Shown here: positions 44,370 to 54,137 of the stretch, piece after piece | Layout of the letters: each line of letters opens with the position of its first letter | Position numbering within the stretch: the first letter of the stretch is position 1 | NCBI RefSeq assembly: GCF_001025155.1 | Contig: NZ_AP012322.1 | Location: 868,001-932,000 of the forward strand | DNA from: Bifidobacterium angulatum DSM 20098 = JCM 7096 | GTDB taxonomy: Bacteria; Actinomycetota; Actinomycetes; Actinomycetales; Bifidobacteriaceae | DNA length: 64,000 nucleotides | Direction of reading: 5' to 3' | Made by a program: the position numbers and the translations under genes | The notes under the pieces: model-generated | The model's database searches: none | What the model saw: only the letters and a program-made list of their open reading frames with translations | What the model was told of the DNA's origin: nothing

Positions 44370-47300
44370 ATGACTGTGAATGAGCGTTTCCAACCTTCCT
44401 CCATGGATCTGATCCGCGCCGGATTGCAGGATCTCGAGGCCTCGCGACGACTATTCGAACAGCTCAAGGCAAACGGCATACCGGAGGATCGGTTGCAGGC
44501 CGTGCTCAATTCGTTGACGAACGCGTGCGACCCCGATACGGCGCTCACCAATCTTGTCGCCATCGTCAACGCCGCGACCAGTCGCGGCGAGGCGCTGAGC
44601 GGCATCATGCCCGACCGGCAGTCCTTCGAACGCATGATCACCGTGCTCGGTGTCTCCGACGCCATGGGCAAGCTCATGCGATTCCACCCCGATCTCGTAC
44701 AGGCGGCATCATCCGACGTCGACAACACGTATCTGTACAACCATGCGCAGCGACGCACATCCATGCTGCAGGCCATCGGGGCGGACCCCGACGAGTTGGA
44801 TGCACCGGTGGCCGGCCTCGAACTTGCCGATGCCGCCACGGCGTTGCGCGGAACCTACTACCGTCAGCTTGCGGCGATCATGGCGCAGGACGCCACCGCG
44901 CCAGACCCTTGCATCATCCAACCCACCATCAGCCGCGAACTTTCCGATCTCGCCGACAGCGCATTGGAAGGGGCATTGGCCATTGCACGCCATGAGGTCG
45001 AAGGCAGCGACCATGTGCGCTTCGTCATCATCGGCATGGGCAAGCTTGGCGCGCAGGAGCTGAACTACGTGTCCGACGTCGACCTGATCTATGCCGTGGA
45101 GCCTGCCGACGATGCCATCGGAAATCAGGAGCTGATCCGCATCGGCACCAAGATGGGCACCACGCTGCAGCGCGTATGCCAGTCGGTGATCATGGGCGTT
45201 GCGGCCCCGGCCCTGTGGCAGATCGATGGCGGACTGCGCCCCGAAGGCAAGGACGGGTCGCTGGTGCGTACGATCGAATCCCATAAGGGCTATTACGAGC
45301 AGTGGGCGGAGAGCTGGGAGTTCCAGGCCTTGCTCAAGGCCAGGCCCGTGGCCGGCGACAGGGCTCTCGGGCAGGCTTATATGGATATGACCAGACCGTT
45401 CGTCTGGTCGGCATCCAAGCGGGATAACTTCGTCTATGACTGTCAGCAGATGCGTAAGCGTGTGGAGAACCTGATCGCGCCGCCGCTTAAGGACAGGGAG
45501 ATCAAGCTGGGCAGGGGCGGTCTGCGTGACGTGGAGTTCACCGTGCAGATGCTGCAGCTGGTGCACGGCAGGTCGGATGAGAGCCTGCGCACACGATCGA
45601 CCCTTGAATCGTTGCGCCGATTGTCCGACGGGGGTTATGTGTCGCGCAAGCAGGCGGCGAAGCTTGCCGCCGATTACCGTTTTGAACGCGTGCTGGAGCA
45701 TCGCCAGCAGATGTGGGCGTTGAAACGCACCCACCTGTTTCCCGACATGGGGGCGGCCAATATCGGCGGACTGGAACGCAAGCGTGACATCAACGTGGAC
45801 GAGTTGAGCCGTAACCAGGAGCTGCGTCGTGTGGCCCGTGCGTTCCATCTGCACCCCGAGGAGCTGGTGGAACGCTATGACGAGACCCGTCGCGAGGTCC
45901 GTCACCTGCATCTCGACATCTACTATCGTCCCATGTTGCCGATTAGCGCCCAGCTCGACGACGATCAGGTGCAGCTGAGCACACAGGCCGCGGAGGAGCG
46001 TTTCTCATCCATTGGATTCGGCGACCCGCAGTCAGCCATGCGCCATGTGGCCGCCCTCACTTCGGGCATCAGCCGCGCGGCGAAGATCAGTCGCATCATT
46101 CTGCCGGCCGTGCTCGAATGGCTTGGCGAGGGGCAGAACCCGGATATGGGCCTGCTCAACTGGCGTAAGCTCGAAGAGCATTTCGGCTCCGACAGCGATT
46201 ATCTGGGCTTTCTGCGCGACTCCACGTCTGCGGCGCAACGATTGTGCCACGTGCTGTCCAATTCGCGTTTCCTCGGCGACGCGTTGAACAAGTCGGTCGA
46301 ATCCGTTACCTGGATGGGCGATGATGACGAGCTGATGTGCCGCAGTCGTGCCAGCCTCGACGTGCAATGCAACTCATCACTGGAGCGTAATGCTTGGAAC
46401 ATCAACGATTTCGCCACATCCATGCGAGCCATGCGCCGGCATGAGATCGAACGCATCGGTTTGGGGTGGATGAGCGGCGTCATCGCCGACGATGTCAGTC
46501 TGCGCGGCATGACCGATGTGTATGACGCGATCATCGATGCGGCTCTTCGCTGGTCGATCCGCCATACCATGAGCGATAGGGGCGTTGACGAGCCGCCTGC
46601 GGTGATCAGCGTGATTGGCATGGGTCGCTACGGCGGTGGGGAAGTGAACTTCAGCTCGGATGCCGATGCGATCATCGTCTATCGTCCTGCGGATGGCGTT
46701 GCCGATGACGACGCATTCGAATTCGCCCGTAAGGTGCAGGAAAGCATGCGTGCGATTCTGCAAGGGCCGACCACCATCGAGCCGAAGATCGAACTGGATA
46801 TGGACCTGCGCCCTGAAGGCAAGAACGGCCCGTTGGTCCGTTCATACGCATCATGCGAGGAATACTACCGGTCCTGGGCGAGTACGTGGGAGCATCAGGC
46901 GTTGCTGAGAGCACGGTATGCCGCCGGCGATGAGCGCTTGGCCAAGGACTTCCTGCATAACATAGCCGACCCGCTGCGCTATCCGCAGTCCGATCTGACC
47001 GAAACCGAGCTGGGGGAGATCCGCAAGCTCAAAGCGCGTATGGAGGCCGAACGGCTGCCGCGAGGCGTTCGCCGTGAACGCCATCTCAAGCTCGGCAAGG
47101 GTGGATTGTCCGATATCGAATGGACGGTGCAGCTTATGCAGCTGCGTCATGCCGCAGCCCATGGGGGTCTGCGCGTGAATTCCACGTTGCCGGCGTTGGA
47201 TGAGCTGGAACGGCTTCACCTCATCGATACGGTCGACGCCGCCGTACTACGCAAGGCATGGTGCATGTGCACGGCCGCCCGCAACGGCAACTACCTGTGG

Positions 47301-47474
47301 TCGGGGCGTGCGGCGCAGGCGGATATTCTGCCCGACGACATCTATTCGCTGGGCGGCATCGCCGTGTACCTTGGCTATGACGCGAATCGTGGGCAGCATT
47401 TCGAAAACGATTTGCTGGCCGTGATGCGCAGAAGCCGCGATGTGACGGAACGGCTGTTCTACGGGCGTGAATGA
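44370..47474 (+). CDS. glnE: Glutamine synthetase adenylyltransferase/deadenylase
   Basis: A 1034-residue GlnE with two nucleotidyltransferase domains. The N-terminal deadenylylation domain has GMGKLGAQELNYVSDVDLIY (about residue 225) and the C-terminal adenylylation domain has GMGRYGGGEVNFSSDADAII (about residue 750), each with the DxD pair. Each is followed by a GlnD/GlnE-type helical domain (KLGRGGLRDVEF; KLGKGGLSDIEW). It switches glutamine synthetase off and on with nitrogen status. Starts 49 bases after metF. Confidence 0.95.
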   Translation: MTVNERFQPSSMDLIRAGLQDLEASRRLFEQLKANGIPEDRLQAVLNSLTNACDPDTALTNLVAIVNAATSRGEALSGIMPDRQSFERMITVLGVSDAMGKLMRFHPDLVQAASSDVDNTYLYNHAQRRTSMLQAIGADPDELDAPVAGLELADAATALRGTYYRQLAAIMAQDATAPDPCIIQPTISRELSDLADSALEGALAIARHEVEGSDHVRFVIIGMGKLGAQELNYVSDVDLIYAVEPADDAIGNQELIRIGTKMGTTLQRVCQSVIMGVAAPALWQIDGGLRPEGKDGSLVRTIESHKGYYEQWAESWEFQALLKARPVAGDRALGQAYMDMTRPFVWSASKRDNFVYDCQQMRKRVENLIAPPLKDREIKLGRGGLRDVEFTVQMLQLVHGRSDESLRTRSTLESLRRLSDGGYVSRKQAAKLAADYRFERVLEHRQQMWALKRTHLFPDMGAANIGGLERKRDINVDELSRNQELRRVARAFHLHPEELVERYDETRREVRHLHLDIYYRPMLPISAQLDDDQVQLSTQAAEERFSSIGFGDPQSAMRHVAALTSGISRAAKISRIILPAVLEWLGEGQNPDMGLLNWRKLEEHFGSDSDYLGFLRDSTSAAQRLCHVLSNSRFLGDALNKSVESVTWMGDDDELMCRSRASLDVQCNSSLERNAWNINDFATSMRAMRRHEIERIGLGWMSGVIADDVSLRGMTDVYDAIIDAALRWSIRHTMSDRGVDEPPAVISVIGMGRYGGGEVNFSSDADAIIVYRPADGVADDDAFEFARKVQESMRAILQGPTTIEPKIELDMDLRPEGKNGPLVRSYASCEEYYRSWASTWEHQALLRARYAAGDERLAKDFLHNIADPLRYPQSDLTETELGEIRKLKARMEAERLPRGVRRERHLKLGKGGLSDIEWTVQLMQLRHAAAHGGLRVNSTLPALDELERLHLIDTVDAAVLRKAWCMCTAARNGNYLWSGRAAQADILPDDIYSLGGIAVYLGYDANRGQHFENDLLAVMRRSRDVTERLFYGRE

Positions 47475-47615
47475 CGTCGCTTCGATCACTTGGGAAAAGA
47501 GCTGACTTGTATGGTGAACACGCGGTGAATATCGTGGGTCAGTGGCTCGCCCTATAGTTGGCTAGGTCACTTCGAGTGGCCACCTTCAACCACAAGTTGC
47601 ATGAAAGGTGAGCCG
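47475..47615. promoter_or_regulatory. Leader region of the pyr operon
   Basis: About 140 bases before pyrB. GGTCACT tcg AGTGGCC (47566-47582) forms a small hairpin with one G-U pair. CTATAG near 47556 could be a -10 element. No PyrR-type anti-terminator pair was recognised. Confidence 0.35.
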
Positions 47616-48614
47616 TTGTCTTCAGAACTCGAACCGGCAGTCGAAACGCCGATGGTCGGTAAAAGCGTTATTACTCTTGACGATCTTTCCATTAACCAGA
47701 TTCGAGAGTTGCTTCATAAAGCGCAATACATTGATTCTCATCGTAAGGAAGTGGCGCACACCTGCGAAGGCAGGGTGCTCGCCACTTTGTTTTATGAGCC
47801 GAGCACGCGCACTCGTCTGAGCTTCGAAACCGCCATGCTCCGTCTGGGCGGCAAGGTCATCGGCTTCGCTGGGGCGCAGCTTGCCTCCGTGACCAAGGGT
47901 GAAACCATCGCCGACACCCTGAAAACAGTCTCCAACTATGTGGATGTCGTCGCCATCCGCCATCCGAAGGAGGGAGCCGCGCTCGTGGCTTCCCGCGCCG
48001 CCTCCGTGCCGGTCATCAACGCCGGCGACGGCGGCCATATGCACCCGACGCAGACGCTGGCCGATCTGGCCACCCTGCAGTCCCGTTTCGGCCGTGTGAC
48101 CAATCTGACCGTCGGTCTGTGCGGCGATCTGACCTTCGGGCGCACCGTGCACTCCCTGATCGAGACGCTATGCCGCTTCGGCAACGTGAACTTCGTGCTG
48201 ATCAGCCCCGACGAGCTCAAGACCCCGCGCTACGTGCTCGACCGTATCGACGCGACGCCGTCCTGTTCCTACACCGAGGTCAAGGACCTTGTTTCCGTCA
48301 TCGGCGATCTTGATGTGCTGTACATGACCCGTGTGCAGAAGGAACGTTTCTTCAACGAGGATGATTATCTGCGCCTGCGCGACACCTACATTCTCGACGA
48401 GGCCAAGATGACGAAGGCCAAGCCCGATATGGCCGTGCTGCACCCGCTGCCGCGCGTCAACGAGATCGCCGTCGAAGTCGACGACGACCCGCGAGCAGCC
48501 TATTTCGAGCAGGTCAAGAACGGCATGCTCATGCGCATGGCGTTGGAAAGCTCGGTGGTCGGCGACGAACTGCCGGGATACGAACCGTTGGAAACCAAGG
48601 AGGTACAGGCCTGA
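47616..48614 (+). CDS. pyrB: Aspartate carbamoyltransferase catalytic subunit
   Basis: Catalyses carbamoyl phosphate plus aspartate to carbamoyl aspartate, the committed pyrimidine step. The carbamoyl-phosphate loop is FYEPSTRTRLSFETAM, followed by KGETIADTLKTVSNY, and the aspartate-binding loop is HPLPRVNEI. I favour TTG 47616 because AAAGGTGAG lies just before it; ATG 47601 has no ribosome site and ATG 47652 is a further option. The TGA stop shares its A with the ATG of pyrI, so regulatory and catalytic chains are made together. Confidence 0.94.
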   Translation: MSSELEPAVETPMVGKSVITLDDLSINQIRELLHKAQYIDSHRKEVAHTCEGRVLATLFYEPSTRTRLSFETAMLRLGGKVIGFAGAQLASVTKGETIADTLKTVSNYVDVVAIRHPKEGAALVASRAASVPVINAGDGGHMHPTQTLADLATLQSRFGRVTNLTVGLCGDLTFGRTVHSLIETLCRFGNVNFVLISPDELKTPRYVLDRIDATPSCSYTEVKDLVSVIGDLDVLYMTRVQKERFFNEDDYLRLRDTYILDEAKMTKAKPDMAVLHPLPRVNEIAVEVDDDPRAAYFEQVKNGMLMRMALESSVVGDELPGYEPLETKEVQA

Positions 48615-49033
48615 TGGAAGTCACCAGCATCCAGAACGGCATCATCATCGATCACGTGCCGGCCGGCACCGCGCTCAAGGTGCTCGAATACCTGAAGATC
48701 GACCCGTCCAAAACCAAGCTTGCGCTGATCATGAACACCGACAGCCACCTGTACGGCACCAAGGACATCATCAAGATCGAGGACGAAACCGAATCCATCG
48801 ACCTTGACGTGCTTGGCCTTGTGGCCCGTACCGCCACCGTCGGCATTGTGCGGGGCGGCAAGATCGTCGAGAAGAAGCATCCGACGCTGCCCGAGCATGT
48901 GGTGAACATCATCAAGTGCGTGAACCCGCGCTGCGTGACCACCACTGAGCCCGCCGTGCAGATGTTCCACCTGGTGCATTCCGACCGTCAGGAATACCGT
49001 TGCGACTACTGTGATGAGGAAGCGAAGTTCTGA
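48614..49033 (+). CDS. pyrI: Aspartate carbamoyltransferase regulatory subunit
   Basis: A 139-residue PyrI that binds CTP/ATP and links PyrB trimers. The nucleotide-binding N-terminal domain (GIIIDHVPAGTALKVLEYL, KTKLALIMN) is followed by the zinc domain with four Cys: KCVNPRCVT and RCDYCDEEAKF. Presence of pyrI next to pyrB predicts an allosteric class B enzyme. Overlaps the pyrB stop by one base; pyrC starts 4 bases after its stop. Confidence 0.95.
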   Translation: MEVTSIQNGIIIDHVPAGTALKVLEYLKIDPSKTKLALIMNTDSHLYGTKDIIKIEDETESIDLDVLGLVARTATVGIVRGGKIVEKKHPTLPEHVVNIIKCVNPRCVTTTEPAVQMFHLVHSDRQEYRCDYCDEEAKF

Positions 49034-49036
49034 TCC

Positions 49037-50461
49037 ATGGCCATCACCCTTCACGACATCACCGTCTGGGACACGGGCGAACACATCGACCTTGTTATGG
49101 ACGCTTCTCCCGAAGCCCTGACCGAAAAGCCGCTTGCCGCGGACGTCGATGCCTCCGGGCTGACCCTTGCGCCGGGATTCGCCGACCCGCATGTGCATTT
49201 CCGTGATCCGGGCCAGACCTATAAGGAATCCATGGTCTCCGGATGCGCCGCGGCGGCCTCCGGCGGGTACACGAACGTGTTGATCATGCCCAACACCGTT
49301 CCGGCCATGGACGGCGAGACGTTGGACGATCCCGAAGCACCCGGTGCCGGTGAGGTAATGGGGGCCGGTTATACCGGCGTGATCGATTACCTGCAGCATT
49401 ACGAAGCCGTGCATGGCGTCAAGCTGCCGGTCAATTATGATCTGTGCGTATGCGCTTCCAAGGGGCGTGCCGGCCACGAGGCCACCGAGGTGGACAAGTG
49501 GCGCCGCTACATGCCCGGCGAAGACATTGCGGGCAAGGATGCATGCCAGCTCGCCCACCCCGTCACCGCCATCAGCGATGACGGTTCGGCAGTCACTCCG
49601 GATATTCTCGACCAGGTGCTGGCCAATACCAAGGAATCAGGCTTGTATCTGATCGAGCATTGCGAGCATCACGATACCGGTGCCGTCAACGAAGGGCCCG
49701 TGTCCCGTGAGCTTGGCGTGCCCGGCATCCCGGAAGACACCGAGCTCAATATCGTTGCACGCGACATCGAAAAGGTGCGCGAAACCGGCGTCCACGTGCA
49801 CTTCCAGCATGTGAGCACCGCGATCTCCTTCGAGGCGATTCGCGCGGCCAAGGCCGAAGGACTGCCCATCACCTGCGAGACGGCACCGCATTACATTGCC
49901 CTGAGCGATGAGGCGCTGCTCAAATACGGCACGCTCGCCAAGATGAACCCTCCACTGCGCAGCGAAGCGGATCGCAAGGCCACCATCGAAGCCATCGCCG
50001 ATGGCACCGTCGATCTGCTGGCCACCGATCATGCGCCGCACACCCTCGACGAGAAGCGGCTTGGCTTCCTTGAGGCACCTAACGGCATCATCGGATTGGA
50101 ATGCGCGTACGGCGTATGCCACAAGGTGCTGGTCGACGGTGGTTTCATCTCCGACAAGCGTCTGATCGAACTGATGAGCACCGAACCAATGAAGCTGATG
50201 GGGCATGCCCCTACCGACATCACCGCATTGCTCGATGCGCAGCAGGACGGTACCGGCGAAGGCAATCGGGTGCTCGATCTGCGTACGATCGGCGATGCCG
50301 AGGAAATCGGCCTGGTGGTGCTTGATACTGCGAAATCGTGGACGGTCGATCCGGAACGATTCCACTCCACTGCCCGCAACACGCCATTCGGCGGATGGAG
50401 GGTCTCCGGTCTCCCGCTTGCAACCATCATCGGCAAATCCTTGGCATTCAGCCGTTTGTAA
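49037..50461 (+). CDS. pyrC: Dihydroorotase
   Basis: A 474-residue type I-like dihydroorotase that cyclises carbamoyl aspartate. The metal motif DPHVHFRDPGQTYKES is clear, with later ligands in CETAPHYIALSD and the catalytic Asp in ATDHAPHTLDEK. The protein is longer than the usual 425-430 residues because of insertions around 95-155. Lies 4 bases after pyrI. Confidence 0.94.
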   Translation: MAITLHDITVWDTGEHIDLVMDASPEALTEKPLAADVDASGLTLAPGFADPHVHFRDPGQTYKESMVSGCAAAASGGYTNVLIMPNTVPAMDGETLDDPEAPGAGEVMGAGYTGVIDYLQHYEAVHGVKLPVNYDLCVCASKGRAGHEATEVDKWRRYMPGEDIAGKDACQLAHPVTAISDDGSAVTPDILDQVLANTKESGLYLIEHCEHHDTGAVNEGPVSRELGVPGIPEDTELNIVARDIEKVRETGVHVHFQHVSTAISFEAIRAAKAEGLPITCETAPHYIALSDEALLKYGTLAKMNPPLRSEADRKATIEAIADGTVDLLATDHAPHTLDEKRLGFLEAPNGIIGLECAYGVCHKVLVDGGFISDKRLIELMSTEPMKLMGHAPTDITALLDAQQDGTGEGNRVLDLRTIGDAEEIGLVVLDTAKSWTVDPERFHSTARNTPFGGWRVSGLPLATIIGKSLAFSRL

Positions 50462-50485
50462 GCCGACCCAGCGAAAGGAAAGAAC

Positions 50486-51433
50486 ATGGATCGCCTTATT
50501 GAAGCGATTGACACGACGCAGAACCCCAGCGTCGTCGGCCTTGACCCGACCGAAGCGCTAGTGCCGGCCCAAGTGGTGGCATCCTTCGCCGACGAGGTTC
50601 GCGAATCCGTCGAGAACGAGGATGAACTGCCGGCCGCTCAGCTGGCCGTCGCCTACTTCGAATTTAACCGCACCATCATCGATGCGGTCGCCGGCATCGT
50701 TCCCGCGGTCAAACCACAGATCGCCATGTATGAGGCGCTTGGGCCTGCCGGCGTGGACGTGTACGCCATGACCTGCGAGTATGCGCGCGAACGAGGACTG
50801 TATGTGCTGGCCGACGTCAAGCGCGGCGACATTGGATCCACTGCCGCGGCCTATGCCCGCATGCTCACCGGCGTGGGGGAGCACGACCCATGGAATATCG
50901 ACGCCGTCACCGTCAACCCATACCTGGGCACCGACGGCATCACGCCATTCGTCGACGCTGCCGCGCAGACCGACAAGGATCTGTTCGTACTGGTGCGCAC
51001 CTCCAACCCATCCTCCAGCGAATTGCAGATGCTCGATCTTGCCAACGGCAAGAAGGTCTACGAGCATGTGGCGGACCTGGTCGAGAGCTGGGGCGCCGAA
51101 ACAATCGGGAAGTATGGTTACTCCCGTGTCGGTGCCGTGGTTGGCGCCACCCATCCGGAGGAGGGCAAGGCGCTGCGTAAACGCATGCCGCACACCTTCT
51201 TCCTTGTGCCGGGCTATGGTGCGCAAGGCGGTACGGCCGCCGATGTGCGCGGCATGTTCGACGCGGACGGTTCTGGTGCGATCGTCAATTCCTCTCGCGG
51301 CATTATCGGCGCGTGGAGGAAGAGCGGCAAATACAGCGAGACGATGAGCGCCTCCGAGGCGCTTGAACTGGTCGGTGAGACCGCGCAGGCCGCGGCGATC
51401 GACATGCGCGATAATCTGAGAGCAGTACTGTAA
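50486..51433 (+). CDS. pyrF: Orotidine-5'-phosphate decarboxylase, PyrF type 2
   Basis: A 315-residue OMP decarboxylase of the longer type 2 group found in actinobacteria. The catalytic Lys-Asp array is DVKRGDIGSTAAAYA, and the phosphate loop is VPGYGAQGGTAADV and NSSRGIIGAW. It carries out the final UMP-forming step. GCGAAAGGAAAGAAC gives a good ribosome site. Confidence 0.94.
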   Translation: MDRLIEAIDTTQNPSVVGLDPTEALVPAQVVASFADEVRESVENEDELPAAQLAVAYFEFNRTIIDAVAGIVPAVKPQIAMYEALGPAGVDVYAMTCEYARERGLYVLADVKRGDIGSTAAAYARMLTGVGEHDPWNIDAVTVNPYLGTDGITPFVDAAAQTDKDLFVLVRTSNPSSSELQMLDLANGKKVYEHVADLVESWGAETIGKYGYSRVGAVVGATHPEEGKALRKRMPHTFFLVPGYGAQGGTAADVRGMFDADGSGAIVNSSRGIIGAWRKSGKYSETMSASEALELVGETAQAAAIDMRDNLRAVL

Positions 51434-51449
51434 GCGAAGAGGAGAGAAC

Positions 51450-52274
51450 ATGACGTTCACCCGCACATATGAAGTGGTGGATGAGGCCGTCGCCGCAGGG
51501 TATTTCCCGCCACGTCATCCCGTTACCATCACCGCCATCGAAGAGCTCGCCACGGGTGTTGTTCGTATGGCGTTCAAGGATCCATACATTGCCGAGCATG
51601 CGCGACCGGCGCAGTTCGTCAACCTGTTCACCGACGACGAAATGATGCTTATGCCGCGTCCGTTCGGCGTAAGTGAGGTAGTCGGCGATGAGGTGAGCGT
51701 CATCTTCGCCGTGGTCGGCAAGGGCACCGCGAACCTGGCAGCCAAGCATGTGGGCGACAACGTCGACGTGCTGGGGCCGTTGGGCATGCGACCATTCCAG
51801 ATCAAGAACAAGGCGCATTACGTACTGGTCGCCGGCGGCCTGGGTGTTCCTCCGCTGATCTGCGCGGCGCAGAAGCTGCATGATGCCGGCGAATCCAAGG
51901 CCACCGCGGTGTTCGGATACCGAGACGAGAAGTTCGCGGACGAGATCGTGGCACCATACGTGGATTCGCTGCTGAGCATCGACAATGAGCATGGCAATGT
52001 CGTGACGCTGCTCGATCAGCTCGAAGCCGACAACAATCTGCACGCCGAAGGCATGGATACCGTGTTGCTGACCTGCGGGCCGCTGCCGATGATGAAGGCC
52101 GTGGCCGCATGGGCCGCCAAGCGTGGCCTCGCCTGCCAGTTGAGCATGGAGCAGCGTATGGGCTGCGGCTACGGCACCTGCGTGCTGTGCACCATCGACA
52201 CCGTGGATGGCAGACTCAAGGTCTGCTCCGATGGCCCGGTTTTCTCTCGTGAACAGTTGGGATGGGGTGAGTGA
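51450..52274 (+). CDS. pyrK: Dihydroorotate dehydrogenase electron-transfer subunit
   Basis: A 274-residue PyrK with FAD and 2Fe-2S centres that passes electrons from dihydroorotate to NAD+. The FAD barrel is MLMPRPFGVSEV, the NAD site LVAGGLGVPPLICAAQ, and the iron-sulfur Cys lie in RMGCGYGTCVLCTIDTVDGRLKVCSDG. It follows pyrF by 16 bases and its stop sits 2 bases before the pyrD start, so PyrK and PyrD should be made in a 1:1 ratio. Confidence 0.95.
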   Translation: MTFTRTYEVVDEAVAAGYFPPRHPVTITAIEELATGVVRMAFKDPYIAEHARPAQFVNLFTDDEMMLMPRPFGVSEVVGDEVSVIFAVVGKGTANLAAKHVGDNVDVLGPLGMRPFQIKNKAHYVLVAGGLGVPPLICAAQKLHDAGESKATAVFGYRDEKFADEIVAPYVDSLLSIDNEHGNVVTLLDQLEADNNLHAEGMDTVLLTCGPLPMMKAVAAWAAKRGLACQLSMEQRMGCGYGTCVLCTIDTVDGRLKVCSDGPVFSREQLGWGE

Positions 52275-52276
52275 TC

Positions 52277-53230
52277 ATGACCGCAAACGATACTAATCAC
52301 ATCAATCTGTATGAGGACCATGAATGGAAGCACCCCACCAAGGTGGCCGGTGTTCCGTGGAAGAATCCGGTGGGCACTGCTTCCGGCACCTTCCAGTATG
52401 CCGCCGTGCGCTGGTTCTATGATGTCAGCCAGCTCGGCGCGGTATGTACCAAGGGTGTTTCCCCGGTGCCGTGGGAGGGCAATCCCAGCCCGCGTACCAC
52501 TGAAGGCCCTGCCAGCAATCTCAACGCGGTCGGTCTGCAGAATCCGGGTGTCGACCATTACCTGGTCGATGATCTGCCCAAGCTTAAGAAGATCGGTGCG
52601 ACCGTCATCGCCAATGTGGCCGGCCATTGCGACGAGGATTACTGCGAGGTCGTGGCCAAGCTCGCCGACTGCGACGCGGACATGCTGGAGATCAACGTCA
52701 GCTGCCCGAATGTGACGCATGGCGGCATGAGCGTGGGCACCGATCCGGTCGCTCTGTCCAAGCTGATGGACAAACTGCGCCCGATGACTGACAAGCCGAT
52801 GATCGTCAAGCTCACCCCGAATGTCACCAACATCACCGATCCTGCCCGTGCCGCCGTCGAACATGGTGCCGACGCGTTGAGCATGATCAACACGTTGCTG
52901 GGCATGAGGCTGAACATCAAGACCGGCGAGCCGATCATCGCCAATCGTACCGGCGGCGTGTCCGGCCCGGCTGTGCTGCCTGTGGGCATCGCTGCCGTTT
53001 ATCGCGTGCGCACCGCGCTGCCTGAGGTGCCGATCATCGGCATCGGCGGCATCGACACCGGCGAGAAGGCGTTGGAATACCTGTACGCCGGTGCCAACGC
53101 CGTCGAGGTCGGCGCCGCCGCCCTGTTCGATCCGGTCGCTCCGCTGCGTGTGGCGCGCGAGCTTGACGATCTGCTTGACGATCGTCCGGAGCTTGCTGCC
53201 AAGCTCGCCGCCGGGCAGACCTGGCGCTAA
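52277..53230 (+). CDS. pyrD: Dihydroorotate dehydrogenase, class 1B
   Basis: A 317-residue FMN enzyme oxidising dihydroorotate to orotate. FMN contacts [13 protein letters not shown], substrate loop [13 protein letters not shown], and NVSCPN containing the class 1B catalytic Cys are present. It pairs with PyrK. ATG 52277 follows GGGGTGAGTG; GTG 52271 is in frame but less likely. Confidence 0.95.
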   Translation: MTANDTNHINLYEDHEWKHPTKVAGVPWKNPVGTASGTFQYAAVRWFYDVSQLGAVCTKGVSPVPWEGNPSPRTTEGPASNLNAVGLQNPGVDHYLVDDLPKLKKIGATVIANVAGHCDEDYCEVVAKLADCDADMLEINVSCPNVTHGGMSVGTDPVALSKLMDKLRPMTDKPMIVKLTPNVTNITDPARAAVEHGADALSMINTLLGMRLNIKTGEPIIANRTGGVSGPAVLPVGIAAVYRVRTALPEVPIIGIGGIDTGEKALEYLYAGANAVEVGAAALFDPVAPLRVARELDDLLDDRPELAAKLAAGQTWR

Positions 53231-53336
53231 GAGTCCGATGGGCATCTGGCGGCAGACGGATACATATGGCATGCCGACTCCCGCCGGATGCCGAGGCATA
53301 TTTGAGTTTTCGATACAGAAACGGGAAAGGAAAGCA

Positions 53337-54032
53337 ATGGCTGAATCCCTCGATATTCGTTTTACACAGTTCCTGTTGGAATCCAAGGCGTTGAAGTTCG
53401 GCGAGTTCACGCTCAAGTCCGGCCGTAAGTCTCCGTACTTCATCAATGCCGGTGCATTCAACGACGGCAGGAAGATCGCCACGCTCGGCGCGTTCTACGC
53501 TGAGAAGATCGCCACCGAGATCGAGGCAGGCAACCTGCCGAACGACATCGACACCGTGTTCGGCCCGGCCTACAAGGGCATTCCGTTGGGCGTCTCCACC
53601 GCCATTGCGCTCACTGCGAGCCATGGCATGGAGATCGGCTACACCTTCGATCGCAAGGAGAAGAAGGATCATGGCGACGGCGGCATGATGGTCGGCACGC
53701 AGCTGACCGATGGTATGAAGGTGCTGCTCGTCGACGATGTGATGACCGCGGGCACCGCGGTGCGTGAGGTCATCCCGAAGCTTAAGGCCGAGGCTGATGT
53801 TGAGGTCGTGGGTCTGGTGCTGAGTGTGGATCGCATGGAGAAGACCAAGGATTCGGATACTTCTGCGGTCAAGGCCGTCGAAGCCGAGTTCGGCTTCCCG
53901 GTGTTCGCCATTGCGAATGTGAAGGAGATCTTCGAAGCCGGCCAGCATATCGAAACCGCCGACGGCGCTCCGTATGTCACGCCGCAGATCGCCGCTGCCG
54001 CCGAGGCGTATCTCGCCCAGTATGGTGCCTGA
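53337..54032 (+). CDS. pyrE: Orotate phosphoribosyltransferase
   Basis: A 231-residue PyrE joining orotate to PRPP. The PRPP-binding loop [16 protein letters not shown] at about residue 127-142 and the [11 protein letters not shown] segment are typical. ATG 53337 is chosen for GGGAAAGGAAAGCA upstream; the frame is open further upstream into pyrD but without a start. Last gene of the operon, ended by a palindrome. Confidence 0.95.
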   Translation: MAESLDIRFTQFLLESKALKFGEFTLKSGRKSPYFINAGAFNDGRKIATLGAFYAEKIATEIEAGNLPNDIDTVFGPAYKGIPLGVSTAIALTASHGMEIGYTFDRKEKKDHGDGGMMVGTQLTDGMKVLLVDDVMTAGTAVREVIPKLKAEADVEVVGLVLSVDRMEKTKDSDTSAVKAVEAEFGFPVFAIANVKEIFEAGQHIETADGAPYVTPQIAAAAEAYLAQYGA

Positions 54033-54062
54033 TCGAATGGCATAAAACACGCGGGTAAAGAC

Positions 54063-54100
54063 AGTGGGGCGTCGCATCGGATCCGATGCGACGCCCCACT
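54063..54100. terminator. 38-bp perfect palindrome between pyrE and lysR
   Basis: AGTGGGGCGTCGCATCGGA (54063-54081) is exactly complementary to 54082-54100, with no loop bases left over. It lies between convergent genes. A bidirectional terminator is the simple reading, although flanking T-runs are absent. Confidence 0.8.
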
Positions 54101-54137
54101 CAATTGAAGCTTGGCGTGCGGATTACCCGCGTGGCTG

